Shown here piece after piece: positions 11,477-19,478 of a stretch of 41,927 nucleotides of DNA (position 1 is the first letter of the stretch; each line of letters opens with the position of its first letter). The notes under the pieces are model-generated. The model was not told where the DNA came from. It made no database searches and was given only the letters and a program-made list of their open reading frames with translations. Source of the DNA: Gracilaria vermiculophylla (taxonomy: Eukaryota > Rhodophyta > Florideophyceae > Gracilariales > Gracilariaceae); assembly GCA_019155205.2 (NCBI GenBank), contig JAHNZQ020000004.1:2004308-2046234 (forward strand), written 5' to 3'. The translations under genes and the position numbers were made by a program.

Positions 11477-11549
11477 GCCGCCATAGCTCAGTTGGTAGAG
11501 CGCTTGACTAGTAATCAAGAGGTCTCGAGTTCGAATCTCGGTGGTGGCT
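11477..11549 (+). tRNA. tRNA-Thr (anticodon AGT)
   Basis: A full cloverleaf can be drawn by hand: acceptor GCCGCCA (11477-11483) with TGGTGGC (11542-11548), one G-T wobble, and discriminator T at 11549; D stem GCTC/GAGC; anticodon stem CTTGA/TCAAG with loop CTAGTAA, so anticodon AGT; T stem TCGAG/CTCGG with loop TTCGAAT. There is no intron, and the CCA is not encoded, as usual in eukaryotes. The internal A box (TAGCTCAGTTGG) and B box (around GTTCGAATC) are present, so transcription by RNA polymerase III is expected. Confidence 0.95.
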
Positions 11550-11553
11550 AGCA

Positions 11554-11558
11554 TTTTT
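11554..11558 (+). terminator. Pol III T-run after tRNA-Thr
   Basis: TTTTT five bases after the tRNA gene, the usual RNA polymerase III stop signal. Confidence 0.8.
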
Positions 11559-11617
11559 GCCAGCCTGGCGACCAGTTGACGCACGGTTGGCGCGAATCCG
11601 AAAGCTGCGATCGGCTA

Positions 11618-11900
11618 ACATTTGGCATGTGCTGAGTGTTCCGTCGGCGGTTAGCCAATGGCTCTGTTTACACGCGCGCGCTCGTCAACGCGCGTCACGT
11701 GTGCGCCGCGCCCAATCGCAACCGAGAGCTGTGTCAAACATTTTGACATGCTTCGTATGCTGCCGGAGGTTCCCGCCATTGGCTCTGTTTACACGCGCGT
11801 CAACGCGCGCTGACGTGTGCGCGACGCCCACAAAGCGCCACGGTCTTTGGCGTGCCACAGAGCCAATGGGCGCGCGTCAACCGTCCACCGTAGCCTAACC
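11618..11900. promoter_or_regulatory. Tandem CCAAT-containing repeats, probable promoter region
   Basis: Two imperfect direct copies of about 117 bp (from about 11618 and 11736) each contain an ATTTTGACATG- or ATTTGGCATG-like segment, a CCAAT/CCATTGG box, TGGCTCTGTTTACACGCGCG, CAACGCGCG and an ACGTGTGCG block. A third partial copy lies inverted at about 11857-11885 (CAGAGCCAATGGGCGCGCGT). Another CCAAT is at 11953. No ORF fits. They lie between the tRNA and the ORF starting at 12081, so they could be its promoter. Confidence 0.55.
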
Positions 11901-12080
11901 GGCAGCGAGAAAAGGCGCAGGCACATGCCACTCGCCACACGCGCGGCGCGCAGCCAATAGCGACGCGTTAAGCGTTAGCGCTGTCACCCGTCCACAGACG
12001 GCAAGCTGTTGACATTGCCGCTAAAAGGCGCGCCAAGCCCGGTGGACGCCGTAATCAACAGCCGCGCCCGTCGCTGTGTC

Positions 12081-12554
12081 ATGCCCTCCGCGCGCCTCAT
12101 GACGCCGCCGTCTCCCCGCCTGCGCCGCCGCGACAAGCCGCGCGCCGCCGCGCCGCCGCCTTTTGGGCGCACGCGCCGCGCCGCCGCGCCGCCGTCTTCA
12201 CCGCCGCCGTCTTCTCCGCCACCGTCTTCTCCGCCGCCGCCGCCGTCCTCTCTTCCGCCGCCGCCGCCGTCCTCTCTTCCGCAGCCGCCTTCTTCTCCCC
12301 CGCCGCGCCCGTCGTCGTGGTGGCGCGCCGCGCCCGCCACGCCGCCGGACGCACGCGACACGTCGGAGGCGCGCCGCCGCGGCGCCGCGGCGCCGCGCAC
12401 GCCGCTCCTGCACCCGTCGCCCGCCGTGCCCGACATGCAGCTGCCGCCGACGCGCACCGCGTCGGACGCGCTGCCGCCGCCGTCGTGCCACGCCGCGCCG
12501 CACCGCCGCCGCCACCCGCCGCCGCCGCCGCCGCCGCCGCCCGGCGTGCTGTAG
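12081..12554 (+). CDS. Proline-rich protein, hypothetical
   Basis: 157 codons from ATG 12081. The N terminus is basic (MPSARLMTPPSPRLRRRDK); then come Pro/Ser runs (PPSSPPP repeats), a middle segment containing DMQLPPTRTASDALPPP, and a poly-Pro C terminus ending PGVL. There is no signal peptide, membrane segment or known domain. Third positions are almost all G or C, as in clear genes of the window. The - strand frame on the same wobble positions is also open (Gly/Arg-rich), so strand is not proven. The CCAAT repeats upstream and the convergent gene ending 64 bp away favour +. Confidence 0.4.
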   Translation: MPSARLMTPPSPRLRRRDKPRAAAPPPFGRTRRAAAPPSSPPPSSPPPSSPPPPPSSLPPPPPSSLPQPPSSPPPRPSSWWRAAPATPPDARDTSEARRRGAAAPRTPLLHPSPAVPDMQLPPTRTASDALPPPSCHAAPHRRRHPPPPPPPPPGVL

Positions 12555-12618
12555 CCGGCCGTGCGTAGCGCGGCCGCCGCCGCTTCGCCGCCCGTAAACG
12601 TGCGCGCCGCCGCGCCCC

Positions 12619-12904
12619 TCACGCCGCCGCGCGCAGCCGCGCCAGCGAGCCGCCGCGCAGCACGCGCCGCCGCGCCACCGCCCAGTCCAGCACGCGCAGC
12701 GCGAACAGCAGCGCGCCGCGCGCGTCGTCGTCGCCGCCGCCGCCGCCGCCGGCCGCCAGCGCGCGCGCCGCGCGCAGCCGCGCGCGCGCGCGCGCGCGCG
12801 GCCGCAGCCAGCGCGGCACGCGCCGCGCCGCGCGCAGCTCGCCGTCCGCCGCCGCCAGCGCCGCGTCGCAGCGCCGCAGCAGCGCGCGCACGCGCCGCCG
12901 CACC

Positions 12905-12959
<55 letters not shown>

Positions 12960-12975
12960 CGGCGCCGTCGGCCAT
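12619..12975 (-). CDS. Small Gly/Arg-rich protein, hypothetical
   Basis: 118 codons from MADGADGG at 12975. A run of about 17 Gly, coded by a (CCG)n tract on +, is followed by a helical, basic region (AVRRRVRALLRRCDAALAAA), more Arg/Ala, an acidic GDDDARG segment and a C-terminal amphipathic stretch (FALRVLDWAVARRRVL). Third positions are nearly all G/C. A TATA-like CATAAAGG lies 96 bp upstream. It is divergent from the PH-domain gene and convergent with the Pro-rich ORF. The family is not recognised; repeat-driven open frames are common here, so confidence is moderate. Confidence 0.5.
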
Positions 12976-13070
12976 GCGCGCGCGGGGGGAGCGGCGCGGG
13001 GGGAGCGGCGCGGGGGGAGCGGCGCGGGTGGCGGCGTGCGGCGCGTGCGCGCGGCGCGCGGCGCGCGGCG

Positions 13071-13078
13071 CCTTTATG
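13071..13078 (-). promoter_or_regulatory. TATA-like box for the 12975 gene
   Basis: CATAAAGG on the - strand, 96 bp before the ATG at 12975, similar in spacing to TATA-like boxes of other genes in the window. Confidence 0.4.
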
Positions 13079-13203
13079 CCGCCGCGCGGCTCGCGAGCGC
13101 CTCGCGCGAGAGCGCCGCGTGGCGTACGCTGCCGCGTCCCCCAATTTACAGCGCGCCGCGCACGTAGTGTACAAAAGCGCCGGCCGCCGCGCGCGCTTCC
13201 GCC

Positions 13204-13411
13204 CAGCGCCTCCCACGGCGCCTTCCCTTCCCCCCCCCCGCTCCCAATTGTCTCCGCCCCGCCGCCCACCCCGCTCCACTCAGCTCCGCTCCGCCCACCG
13301 CTCAGCTCCGCTCCGCTCCGCTCCGCTCCGCTCAGCTCCGCTCGCCTCTACTGTGCTCTGCTCCGCTCGGCTCGGCCCCGCCCCCTGTTCCCCCCCCCCG
13401 CCGTCGCGCCC
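13204..13411 (+). promoter_or_regulatory. Pyrimidine-rich leader with (GCTCC)n repeats
   Basis: The 200 bp before the PH gene ATG are mostly C and T on the coding strand. About 13269-13375 is a degenerate array of GCTCC/GCTCA pentamers. Long CT tracts in the same position precede the sulfotransferase and channel genes, so this may be a core-promoter or 5' UTR feature. No clear TATA box is seen. Confidence 0.5.
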
Positions 13412-14299
13412 ATGTCGCTGCCGCCCAACATCGCTCTCAATTCTGTGGTGCACCTGCACACGCTGTCGGTGGACCTGGCGGCCAGCCTGCTCAAGGAGCC
13501 GGCGTCGCTGGACGGCCCCGCGTCGTGGCACCACGTGCAGCTGCCCGCGTTCGCCGCCGCGCGCCGCCAGTCGTCCAACCTATCGTTCACCACGTCGGCG
13601 TCCGCGCGCAGCCTGCGCCCGCGCGCGCCGTCGCCGCCGTCGCCGCTGTCGCCGCCCCCCCCGCCGCCGCCGCGCGCGCTCGAGAGCGCGCAGCACCTCG
13701 GCGCGCGCAAGCGCGCGGCGCGCCAGCGCGCCGCGCGCAGCTGCGCGCGCGCCGCACCGCCGCCCACGTCGCCCGTCAGCTCGGACGCCGCCGCGCCGCG
13801 CGCCAGCACGCCGCCCTCGCGCTCTCTGCCGTCGCTGGCTTCCGCCTCCGCCGCCGCGCCGCCGCCGCCACCGCCGCCGCCACCGACGGCGCCGCCGCCG
13901 ACGGCGCCGGATCCGACCGCGGCGGGCGGCGCGGCGGCGCTGTCGGCCAGCCTGCGCAAGCGCGCGCGGCTGACGCGGCGGCTGGTGCGGCGCCACTTCG
14001 TGCTGCACGACGACACGCTGTACAACTTCCGCGACGCGCGCGAGCGCCCGACGTGGCGGCTGCCGCTGCGCGGCGCCGTCGTGGGCGCCGACCTGGGCCG
14101 CCGCTGCATCACCGTGTGGGACAGCGCCGACCGCCGCCTGCAGCTGTACGCCGCCGACGCGGCGCAGCTGCGCGAGTGGGCCACCGCGCTGCTGCACGCC
14201 GCCGCCGACGCCGCCGACGCCGCCGGCTCGCGCTGCTCGTCCGCCGCGTCGGCCGACGGCGACGCCGCCGCCGCCGCCGCCGCCGCCTGCGCGCTGTGA
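13412..14299 (+). CDS. PH-domain protein
   Basis: 295 aa from ATG 13412. Residues 1-60 are a non-repetitive N terminus (MSLPPNIALNSVVHLHTLSV...), 60-175 a disordered Pro/Ser/Arg-rich region with poly-Pro, about 176-265 a pleckstrin-homology fold: basic beta1-beta2 (SLRKRARLTRRLVRRHFVLH), DDTLYNFRD, RLPLRGAVVGADL, RRCITVWDS, RRLQLYAADAAQLREWATAL with the invariant C-terminal-helix Trp at W256. The tail is Ala-rich. PH domains bind phosphoinositides or proteins; the basic first strands fit lipid binding but this is inferred. The longer open frame upstream of 13412 is pyrimidine-tract readthrough. It is single-exon and shares its 5' region with the divergent 12975 gene. Confidence 0.8.
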   Translation: MSLPPNIALNSVVHLHTLSVDLAASLLKEPASLDGPASWHHVQLPAFAAARRQSSNLSFTTSASARSLRPRAPSPPSPLSPPPPPPPRALESAQHLGARKRAARQRAARSCARAAPPPTSPVSSDAAAPRASTPPSRSLPSLASASAAAPPPPPPPPPTAPPPTAPDPTAAGGAAALSASLRKRARLTRRLVRRHFVLHDDTLYNFRDARERPTWRLPLRGAVVGADLGRRCITVWDSADRRLQLYAADAAQLREWATALLHAAADAADAAGSRCSSAASADGDAAAAAAAACAL

Positions 14300-14744
14300 G
14301 CGCTGCGCGTGCGCCGCGGCGGCCCACGGCGGCGGCGCCGCTGCCGCGCGCGCGCTGGGAGCGCGCCACCCCGCCCACCCCGCCCACCCCGCCCACCCCC
14401 CCGCCCACCCCCCCGCCCACCCCGCGCCGCGCGCGCGCCACGTTTTGCCGTTACAGCGCGCCGCGCCGCGCTGTCAGTGCGGCAGCGCCGCATACAGCTG
14501 CCGCGCGCGCGCCAGGCGCGGCCGCCAGGCGCCCCCGCCAGGCGCGGCCGCCAGGCTCGGCCGCCAGGCGCGCACGTCTGCGCAAGTGCGGCGCGCGCGC
14601 GCCACTTGTCGCCGCCGCCGCCGCCGCCGCCGCGCGCGTCTGCTAAAGTTACCTTTTACACCAGCGCCGCTCGCGGCCCGCTCCGTCGCCAGCGCCGCCG
14701 GCAGTGCGCCCCGTCGCCAGCGCCGCGGCGTGCGCGCGCGCCGC
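14300..14744. repeat. Intergenic GC-rich minisatellites between convergent genes
   Basis: No gene is supported. About 14368-14428 is a CCCGCCCAC-type tandem array; about 14506-14575 repeats GGCCGCCAGGCGC about five times. Frames are open by composition only. Confidence 0.7.
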
Positions 14745-15929
14745 TCACAGCGGGTTGAGCAGGATGGAGTCCACCGGCTTGAAGCTCTGAAACTTGCCGC
14801 CCGTCCCGCGAAACGTGACGTGAATGCCGCCGCTGGGGGTGAAGCGCTTGTCGCTTGCAAACGCTGAGAGCGAAAAGTTGTCCACGGCCACGTATTTATC
14901 CCACAGCCCCTTCTTCACGTTGGACAGGACGCACTCCCAGCCCCTCCTGGGGCACAGACAGTGCTTGTACTTGAGGGACGCATTCCACACCTTTCCTAGA
15001 ACCGTGTCCAATGCCACCCCGTGGAACACCCTCCCTTCGTGCTGCGTCTTTCCGGCAAACAGAAAGCGCGATTCCCAGAACCGGTGGCAAGCTTCGTTTC
15101 GCACATACTTGCACCTTTCAACGCCGTCTTCGACCACGCAGTGCTCATCAACAACCTTGATGCGCACTGCAAGCGCCCAAGACATACTCATCGCCGCAAT
15201 CAAATCGGGCGTCGTCTGGTCCAGCCGCAGTGTCATCTTATGGCGCAGACTCCGTATGAAAGACTTTGCGTCAAAAACCCTCTCAGCAACGGCTCCAAAT
15301 TCTGCCCTCACACTTGCCACAAGCGCAAATACTTCCTGAAACTGCTCCCTTTTCAATTTTTCTTCATCGCCTATTTTCAGCACTGTGCGCACGAGGTACC
15401 GGCCCACACCAAGCGGGTCTCGATCAAATTCACTCGCCAAGCTTATTAAAGACCAGTACTCCTCAATGTGTGGCACAGTGATGCGCGTCTCTGTCCGGCG
15501 CATTTGATGGTGAATTGAGGGATTTATGACTTCTTCGTCATCTTTCATGTTCACGTTTTGAAACATCGTGGCGTCTTTTTTGTCTTCGTCTTTGATATCC
15601 TTCACACTCAACGGCGAACACAACCTCTTCTTCGGCAGTTCGACTTGAAACATCATGTTCGTCAACGATTGAACATTTACCACATCTGTCTTGCCACTAA
15701 ACAACGGATCAAGCGCGTCGTACAGCATTCTGAATGTCACATTCAGAACATTTGCAAAACATGGAAAATTCTTCACAGAAGCATCGCCTGTAACATCCTT
15801 GTGAATGTTAATTGCTCTTTGCAATGGTTTCCCTTTGCGAACAACGATTTGCGAATCTTTGAAAACTCCGAATCGTCGAGCGGCTGAGCGAACAAGGTGT
15901 TCCATGTTAACATTTAGCCAGACTTTCAA
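14745..15929 (-). CDS. Unrecognised 394-aa protein
   Basis: A single open frame, 394 codons from ATG 15929 (an ATG eight codons in, MEHLVRSAARRFGVF, is an alternative start). No signal peptide or membrane segment is obvious. The middle is charged and helical (LKREQFQEVFALVASVRAEF). The C-terminal third has a Cys pair (KHCLCPRRGWECV) and a strand-rich ending (GGIHVTFRGTGGKFQSFKP). GC is lower than in the flanking genes, with more A/T at third positions, but the composition is protein-like throughout. TATATA near 16100 lies about 170 bp upstream. I cannot name a family; long length without stops in balanced-composition DNA makes a real gene likely. Confidence 0.75.
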   Translation of the reverse strand: MKVWLNVNMEHLVRSAARRFGVFKDSQIVVRKGKPLQRAINIHKDVTGDASVKNFPCFANVLNVTFRMLYDALDPLFSGKTDVVNVQSLTNMMFQVELPKKRLCSPLSVKDIKDEDKKDATMFQNVNMKDDEEVINPSIHHQMRRTETRITVPHIEEYWSLISLASEFDRDPLGVGRYLVRTVLKIGDEEKLKREQFQEVFALVASVRAEFGAVAERVFDAKSFIRSLRHKMTLRLDQTTPDLIAAMSMSWALAVRIKVVDEHCVVEDGVERCKYVRNEACHRFWESRFLFAGKTQHEGRVFHGVALDTVLGKVWNASLKYKHCLCPRRGWECVLSNVKKGLWDKYVAVDNFSLSAFASDKRFTPSGGIHVTFRGTGGKFQSFKPVDSILLNPL

Positions 15930-16267
15930 AGGCTCGTCGACGGGACTTGATGCACGTGAACTTGGCTCGGAGCCGGGGGTGCTTAGATGTGCACATTTTC
16001 CCTTTGATTTTTTTCATGCTGTTGCAATGCCGAGATGCCATATGTTGTTCGTCGTGACTCTGAGCGTGGCCGGTGCCAACGGTGGCAGCATGCGGTTACG
16101 TATATATGGACCAACGCAGTCACGTTGAACCCACAACTAAGTACATTCGACGCTGGCGCGCATTCACGACATTCATGAGGGCGGCTTGCGCAACCAAGTA
16201 CTGCGCGTGGGGGGCGTGTTTCACATCCAGTTGCGGATGGGTGCATTCCTGTCGGAGCGACGTGCAT

Positions 16268-16758
16268 CGTTCACACAACGCAACGCATGTCTTGTGCGAT
16301 TGTGCGCTGCAGGGAGGGGTGCAGCTCGTTCTGATTGGGCTGCTCCCGAGCCGCTGCCTCTCCTCTTGCATAACACGTCAAATCAGTCGCGACGCTCACG
16401 CAGCCGTCGCCGACCATCGCCATGAGATCTGAATCGTTCACACAACGCATGGGTAGTGCGATTGTGCGCTGCAGGGAGGGGTGCAGCTCGTTCTGATTGG
16501 GCTGCTCCCGAGCCGCTGCCTCTCCTCTTGTATAACACATCAAGTCCGTCGCGACGCTCACACAACCGTCGCCGACCATCGCCATGAGATCTGAATCGTT
16601 CACACAACGCATGTCTTGTGCGATTGTGCGCTGCAGGGAGGGGTGCAGCTCGTTCTGATTGGGCTGCTCCCGAGCCGCTGCCTCTCCTCTTGTACAACAC
16701 ATCAAGTCCGTCGCGACGCTCACACAACCGTCGCCAACCATCAGCCCGAGATCAGCAT
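16268..16758. repeat. Three tandem 162-bp repeats
   Basis: AGGGAGGGGTGCAGCTCGTT recurs at 16311, 16473 and 16635, exactly 162 bp apart; the third copy is partial at its right end. Copies are nearly identical. The period is a multiple of three and one - strand frame stays open through all copies. Confidence 0.95.
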
Positions 16759-16885
16759 GAGAGTGGCGATCTGCGTGAAGCGCAGCCATGCCCGGCGCCG
16801 AGCTGGACGCGCGGCGGCAGCGAAAGCGGCGAAACAGCGCAGGCAGAGCGCCCGTGCGCCGCGCGGGCGCGGCGCGCTCGAGCAC
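16271..16885 (-). CDS. Protein of tandem 54-aa repeats, hypothetical
   Basis: 204 codons. After an Ala/Arg-rich N terminus (start at 16885, or at the internal Met at 16789) come nearly identical 54-residue repeats containing MVGDGCVSVATDL, then GEAAAREQPNQNELHPSLQR, then TIAQDMRCVNDSDLM. There are two full and one partial unit, with two or three Cys per unit. Differences between copies (CC/CY, T/A, QD/LP) do not introduce stops in this frame, whereas the + frames of the repeat are interrupted. No known domain. It lies just upstream of the 394-aa gene on the same strand. A noncoding minisatellite remains possible. Confidence 0.4.
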   Translation of the reverse strand: MLERAAPARRTGALPALFRRFRCRRASSSAPGMAALHADRHSHADLGLMVGDGCVSVATDLMCCTRGEAAAREQPNQNELHPSLQRTIAQDMRCVNDSDLMAMVGDGCVSVATDLMCYTRGEAAAREQPNQNELHPSLQRTIALPMRCVNDSDLMAMVGDGCVSVATDLTCYARGEAAAREQPNQNELHPSLQRTIAQDMRCVV

Positions 16886-17846
16886 GAGGCGGCCCCCAAG
16901 CGCGCGCGCGCGGCGCGCCGCGGCGGCAGCACGCGCGCAGACGCGCCCGCCGCGCGCAGCGGCAGCGCGCGCACGTGCGCAGCGGCGGCGCGGCGCTTCG
17001 GCGGTGCGCCAGCACGTGCGCGGCGGCGCGGGGGGGCGCAGCGGGCGCGCGCCGCCGCGCCGCGCGCAACGGCTGCGCGTTCAAATTCAAATGCAGGCGC
17101 GCGGCGTCGCGCGCCGCGCCTTGCTCGCCGCGCCTCCCCCGACTTTGCGCCGCGTTGGCCGCGGGGCGTTTCCGCGAGTCACGCAACAATGCCCTGTCGG
17201 GGCGCATCCGGGCGCAGCGGGCTGCTCGCATTGGGGGGCGTCGGCGACCGTCGCCAACTTCATTGCTCTCGCCGCTCTTGTTACGGCTTTTGTCGGTCTC
17301 GGCTTTGTGCGCGCATCATGTGTCCATCGATCGCTGTCCTCGGAGCAAGCACGGAGAGCGCGGCACCATCAACGACCACATGTGACGTTGCCAATTCGGT
17401 GCGTTTTCGCGCAAACCCTTCAACTGACCGAAAATGTGCTGTCGAAACGTTGCACGATCATACAGACGATTAACGTGTGTTGCGCAAACTGTTTGTTTCC
17501 AACGACACATTGACAGCGGCGTCAATGCGCAAAGCTACACATGTTACGTCAGGTGCGCACGTGACTGCATTATCCTCACTCACGTCGTCTTTGCGAGATC
17601 AGCATCCGACCAAACATCTGCTCCACAACCGTGCCGCACCTCGCGTCCAAAATTTGCCCTCCGCCCGCCAGCCCTCCAAACCAAATCGGGGCGTAGAAAA
17701 CGGAGCGGCGCAAGTCGTCCTCTTCGCCCCGCCCGCGGCAGCAACTATCCGAGCTCTGCTACGCATTTCCCAACGTCGTCATTGCTCGCCCAACGCACAC
17801 ACAATTGCGTGTCTCACAGCGGCGTCCACGCCCCAGCAATCTAACA
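16886..17846. other. GC-rich then mixed stretch without a firm gene
   Basis: From 16886 to about 17200 several Arg/Ala-rich frames are open on both strands by composition. A hydrophobic segment (ANFIALAALVTAFVGLGFV) is coded around 17250-17310 on + but in an otherwise low-complexity frame. 17500-17846 precedes the beta-propeller gene and probably holds its promoter; no clear TATA box is seen. Confidence 0.4.
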
Positions 17847-18794
17847 ATGAACGTTTGGCTTGTTGTGTCGGCCCTCTGCGCTGCGGCGCTGGCGCAGAGA
17901 GTCGCCCTGCCGCCAAAGCTTCAGGCGGAGGGCGTCGCGCATGCAGCCGGCTCTCTCTTCTTCGCCGCGGAGTTTCGCACCGGTGCCGTCTTCCTCATTG
18001 ACGTTGCCACAGGGTTCGCGTCCACAGTCGTTCGCCCGCAGCGCGGGCGCTTTGCGCTCGGGCTCGCCGCCCGAAACGGCACGTTGTTTGTTTCCGGCGG
18101 GGGGTCGCTGGGCGCCTTCGGCGCCCCGCCGCGAATGTTTGTGTACGACATTCTGTCCGGAGGCACCGTCGCCGCCTGCGTCGCGCCGGAGGGCGCTGTG
18201 GTCAACGACGTGACCGTCGACGAGCGCTTTGCGTACTACACCGACTCCGCGCTGGGGCAGGTGTACCAGTTGCGCCTGGCCGCGCTTCCCGCCTGCCAAT
18301 TGCACACTCTGCCGCTGCCGCGCGACGCTTTCCCGCGCGCGCCCGGCCTCTTCACGGCCAACGGCATCGTGCGCTTCGCGTCCGGGCTGGTTGTCGCCAA
18401 CACCAACGCCGCCAACCTCTTCTTCGTCGACCTGCGCACCAACGCCGTGCAGCAGATATTGGCGCCAAACTCGGTGCGCGGCGTGGATGGGTTGGAGATC
18501 TACGCCCACGCACGCGCACAGCGCGCCACGCTTTTCGTCGTGCAGAACCGCGAGAACGTCGTGTCCGTGTGGCGGCTGCGGCGCGTCGGCAAACGCGTGA
18601 ATGCGCGATTCGTGCGCAACATCACGTCGCCGACGTTTGACACCCCCACAACGGCCGCGTTGGGCGGTGGACGACTGGTCGTCACCAACGCTCGATTCCG
18701 CACGTTTTCATTTGGGGAGGAGCTCCCGGATGATGCGCAGTTTTCACTATCTGCGTTCCGTCTGCGGCGAAGGGCAGCTTTTCGCAAATGCTAG
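17847..18794 (+). CDS. Secreted SMP-30/gluconolactonase-like beta-propeller protein
   Basis: 315 aa from ATG 17847. A signal peptide MNVWLVVSALCAAALA ends at a good cleavage site before Q17. The mature part reads as a six-bladed propeller: AEGVAHAAGSLFFAAEF with E28, GRFALGLAARNGTLFVSGG, VVNDVTVDERFAYYTDSALG, NGIV (171-174), GVDGLEIYA with D214, TLFVVQNRENVVSVWRL, FDTPTTAALGGGRLVVTNAR. The E, N and D positions resemble the metal ligands of the SMP-30 family. The pattern recalls bacterial and fungal secreted propellers often misannotated as superoxide dismutase. Substrate is unknown. The gene is single-exon; bacterial origin by transfer is possible but untested. Confidence 0.78.
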   Translation: MNVWLVVSALCAAALAQRVALPPKLQAEGVAHAAGSLFFAAEFRTGAVFLIDVATGFASTVVRPQRGRFALGLAARNGTLFVSGGGSLGAFGAPPRMFVYDILSGGTVAACVAPEGAVVNDVTVDERFAYYTDSALGQVYQLRLAALPACQLHTLPLPRDAFPRAPGLFTANGIVRFASGLVVANTNAANLFFVDLRTNAVQQILAPNSVRGVDGLEIYAHARAQRATLFVVQNRENVVSVWRLRRVGKRVNARFVRNITSPTFDTPTTAALGGGRLVVTNARFRTFSFGEELPDDAQFSLSAFRLRRRAAFRKC

Positions 18795-18982
18795 AGGTTA
18801 CGGACTCCGTTGAGAAAAGGGTGGTCGCGGGAGGAAGGGAGGCGGTACGCATGGGGCATCTTTAATTGGATACATGCACAGAACGTTGAACCGTGCGGTA
18901 CCACAGTCTGCTGTGGTGCGCAGCACACCCCGGGAACGAGCGAATCACCGTTTCCCTTTGCAGGCGAAACAGAGAGCACCTT

Positions 18983-19073
18983 AAATGTTCCGCGCTCATG
19001 CATGAATTGTTGTTACATCTAGAGCGCTTGTACGTTATGTTCCCGGGAGAGAAAAGCAGTACAAACGAGCACG
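18983..19073 (-). promoter_or_regulatory. Conserved block downstream of the first MGxC gene (copy A)
   Basis: AAATGTTCCGCGCTCA (18983-18998 on +) is identical to the copy after the second MGxC gene, and AAAGCAGTACAAACGAGCAC (19054-19073) recurs with few changes after the second and third. It lies 80-170 nt after the stop codon at 19151, so it is probably 3' UTR or a 3' processing element. Confidence 0.6.
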
Positions 19074-19150
19074 GAAGGAGCGTAAGCAGCGGGGACATGA
19101 CGCATTGAACTCAAATAGCAGCTCCATACCAGAGCATCTTACGCGGCGGT

Positions 19151-19387
19151 CTACCCGCCGCACCCGCCGCCGCCGCATCCGCCACCGCCACCGCACGCCC
19201 CGCCGCCGCCGCCGCCGTCCCCGCCGCCGCCGTCGCCGCCGCCGTCGCCGCCATCGCATCCGCCGCCACAGCATTCGCCGCCATCATCGCAACCGCCTCC
19301 GGAGCCGGAGTAGAACTTGCTCTTCCTCTTCCTGCGGGGCGGGTGCTCGGCGCTGGCGCGAGTGCCTGCGCTCAGACAGCCCCCCAT
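19151..19387 (-). CDS. MGxC Gly/Cys-rich acylated-type protein, paralogue 1
   Basis: 78 aa from the ATG at 19387, chosen because paralogues share the context GAAATGGG and the N terminus. It starts MGGCLSAGT: Gly2 is a candidate N-myristoylation site and Cys4 a palmitoylation site. Residues 17-24 form a basic patch (PRRKRKSK), which would strengthen binding to acidic membranes. Residues 28-78 are Gly-rich with eight Cys and several Asp (GGGCDDGGECCGGGCDGG...). There is no transmembrane segment. TTTAAAAG lies 84 bp upstream. A longer open frame upstream is GC-driven. Function unknown; a membrane-tethered, metal-binding or thiol-crosslinked protein is conceivable. Confidence 0.72.
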   Translation of the reverse strand: MGGCLSAGTRASAEHPPRRKRKSKFYSGSGGGCDDGGECCGGGCDGGDGGGDGGGGDGGGGGGACGGGGGCGGGGCGG

Positions 19388-19470
19388 TTCTCGGGCGGAT
19401 CGCGGAGGAACGGCGCGATCGGAACGCGTGCGCGCGCGCCGCACGCCGCCGCCCGCGCACCGCGGCGCCG

Positions 19471-19478
19471 CTTTTAAA
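19471..19478 (-). promoter_or_regulatory. TATA-like box of MGxC paralogue 1
   Basis: TTTAAAAG on the - strand, 84 bp before the ATG at 19387, in otherwise GC-rich DNA. Confidence 0.5.

Noticed and set aside
11984..13279. 431-codon - frame, Gly/Arg-rich
   Set aside because: It shares wobble positions with the + Pro-rich ORF at 12081-12554 and covers the better supported 12619-12975 gene in another frame; it exists because GC-rich repeats contain no stops. I could not exclude that its 12100-12560 part is the true strand.
16268..16758. CRISPR-like array
   Set aside because: Units are 162 bp, nearly identical along their whole length, with no repeat-spacer pattern, in a eukaryote.
16788..17513. 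241-codon + frame with a hydrophobic stretch
   Set aside because: Mostly Arg/Ala low complexity in a GC-rich stretch, with competing frames on both strands; one hydrophobic segment is not enough.
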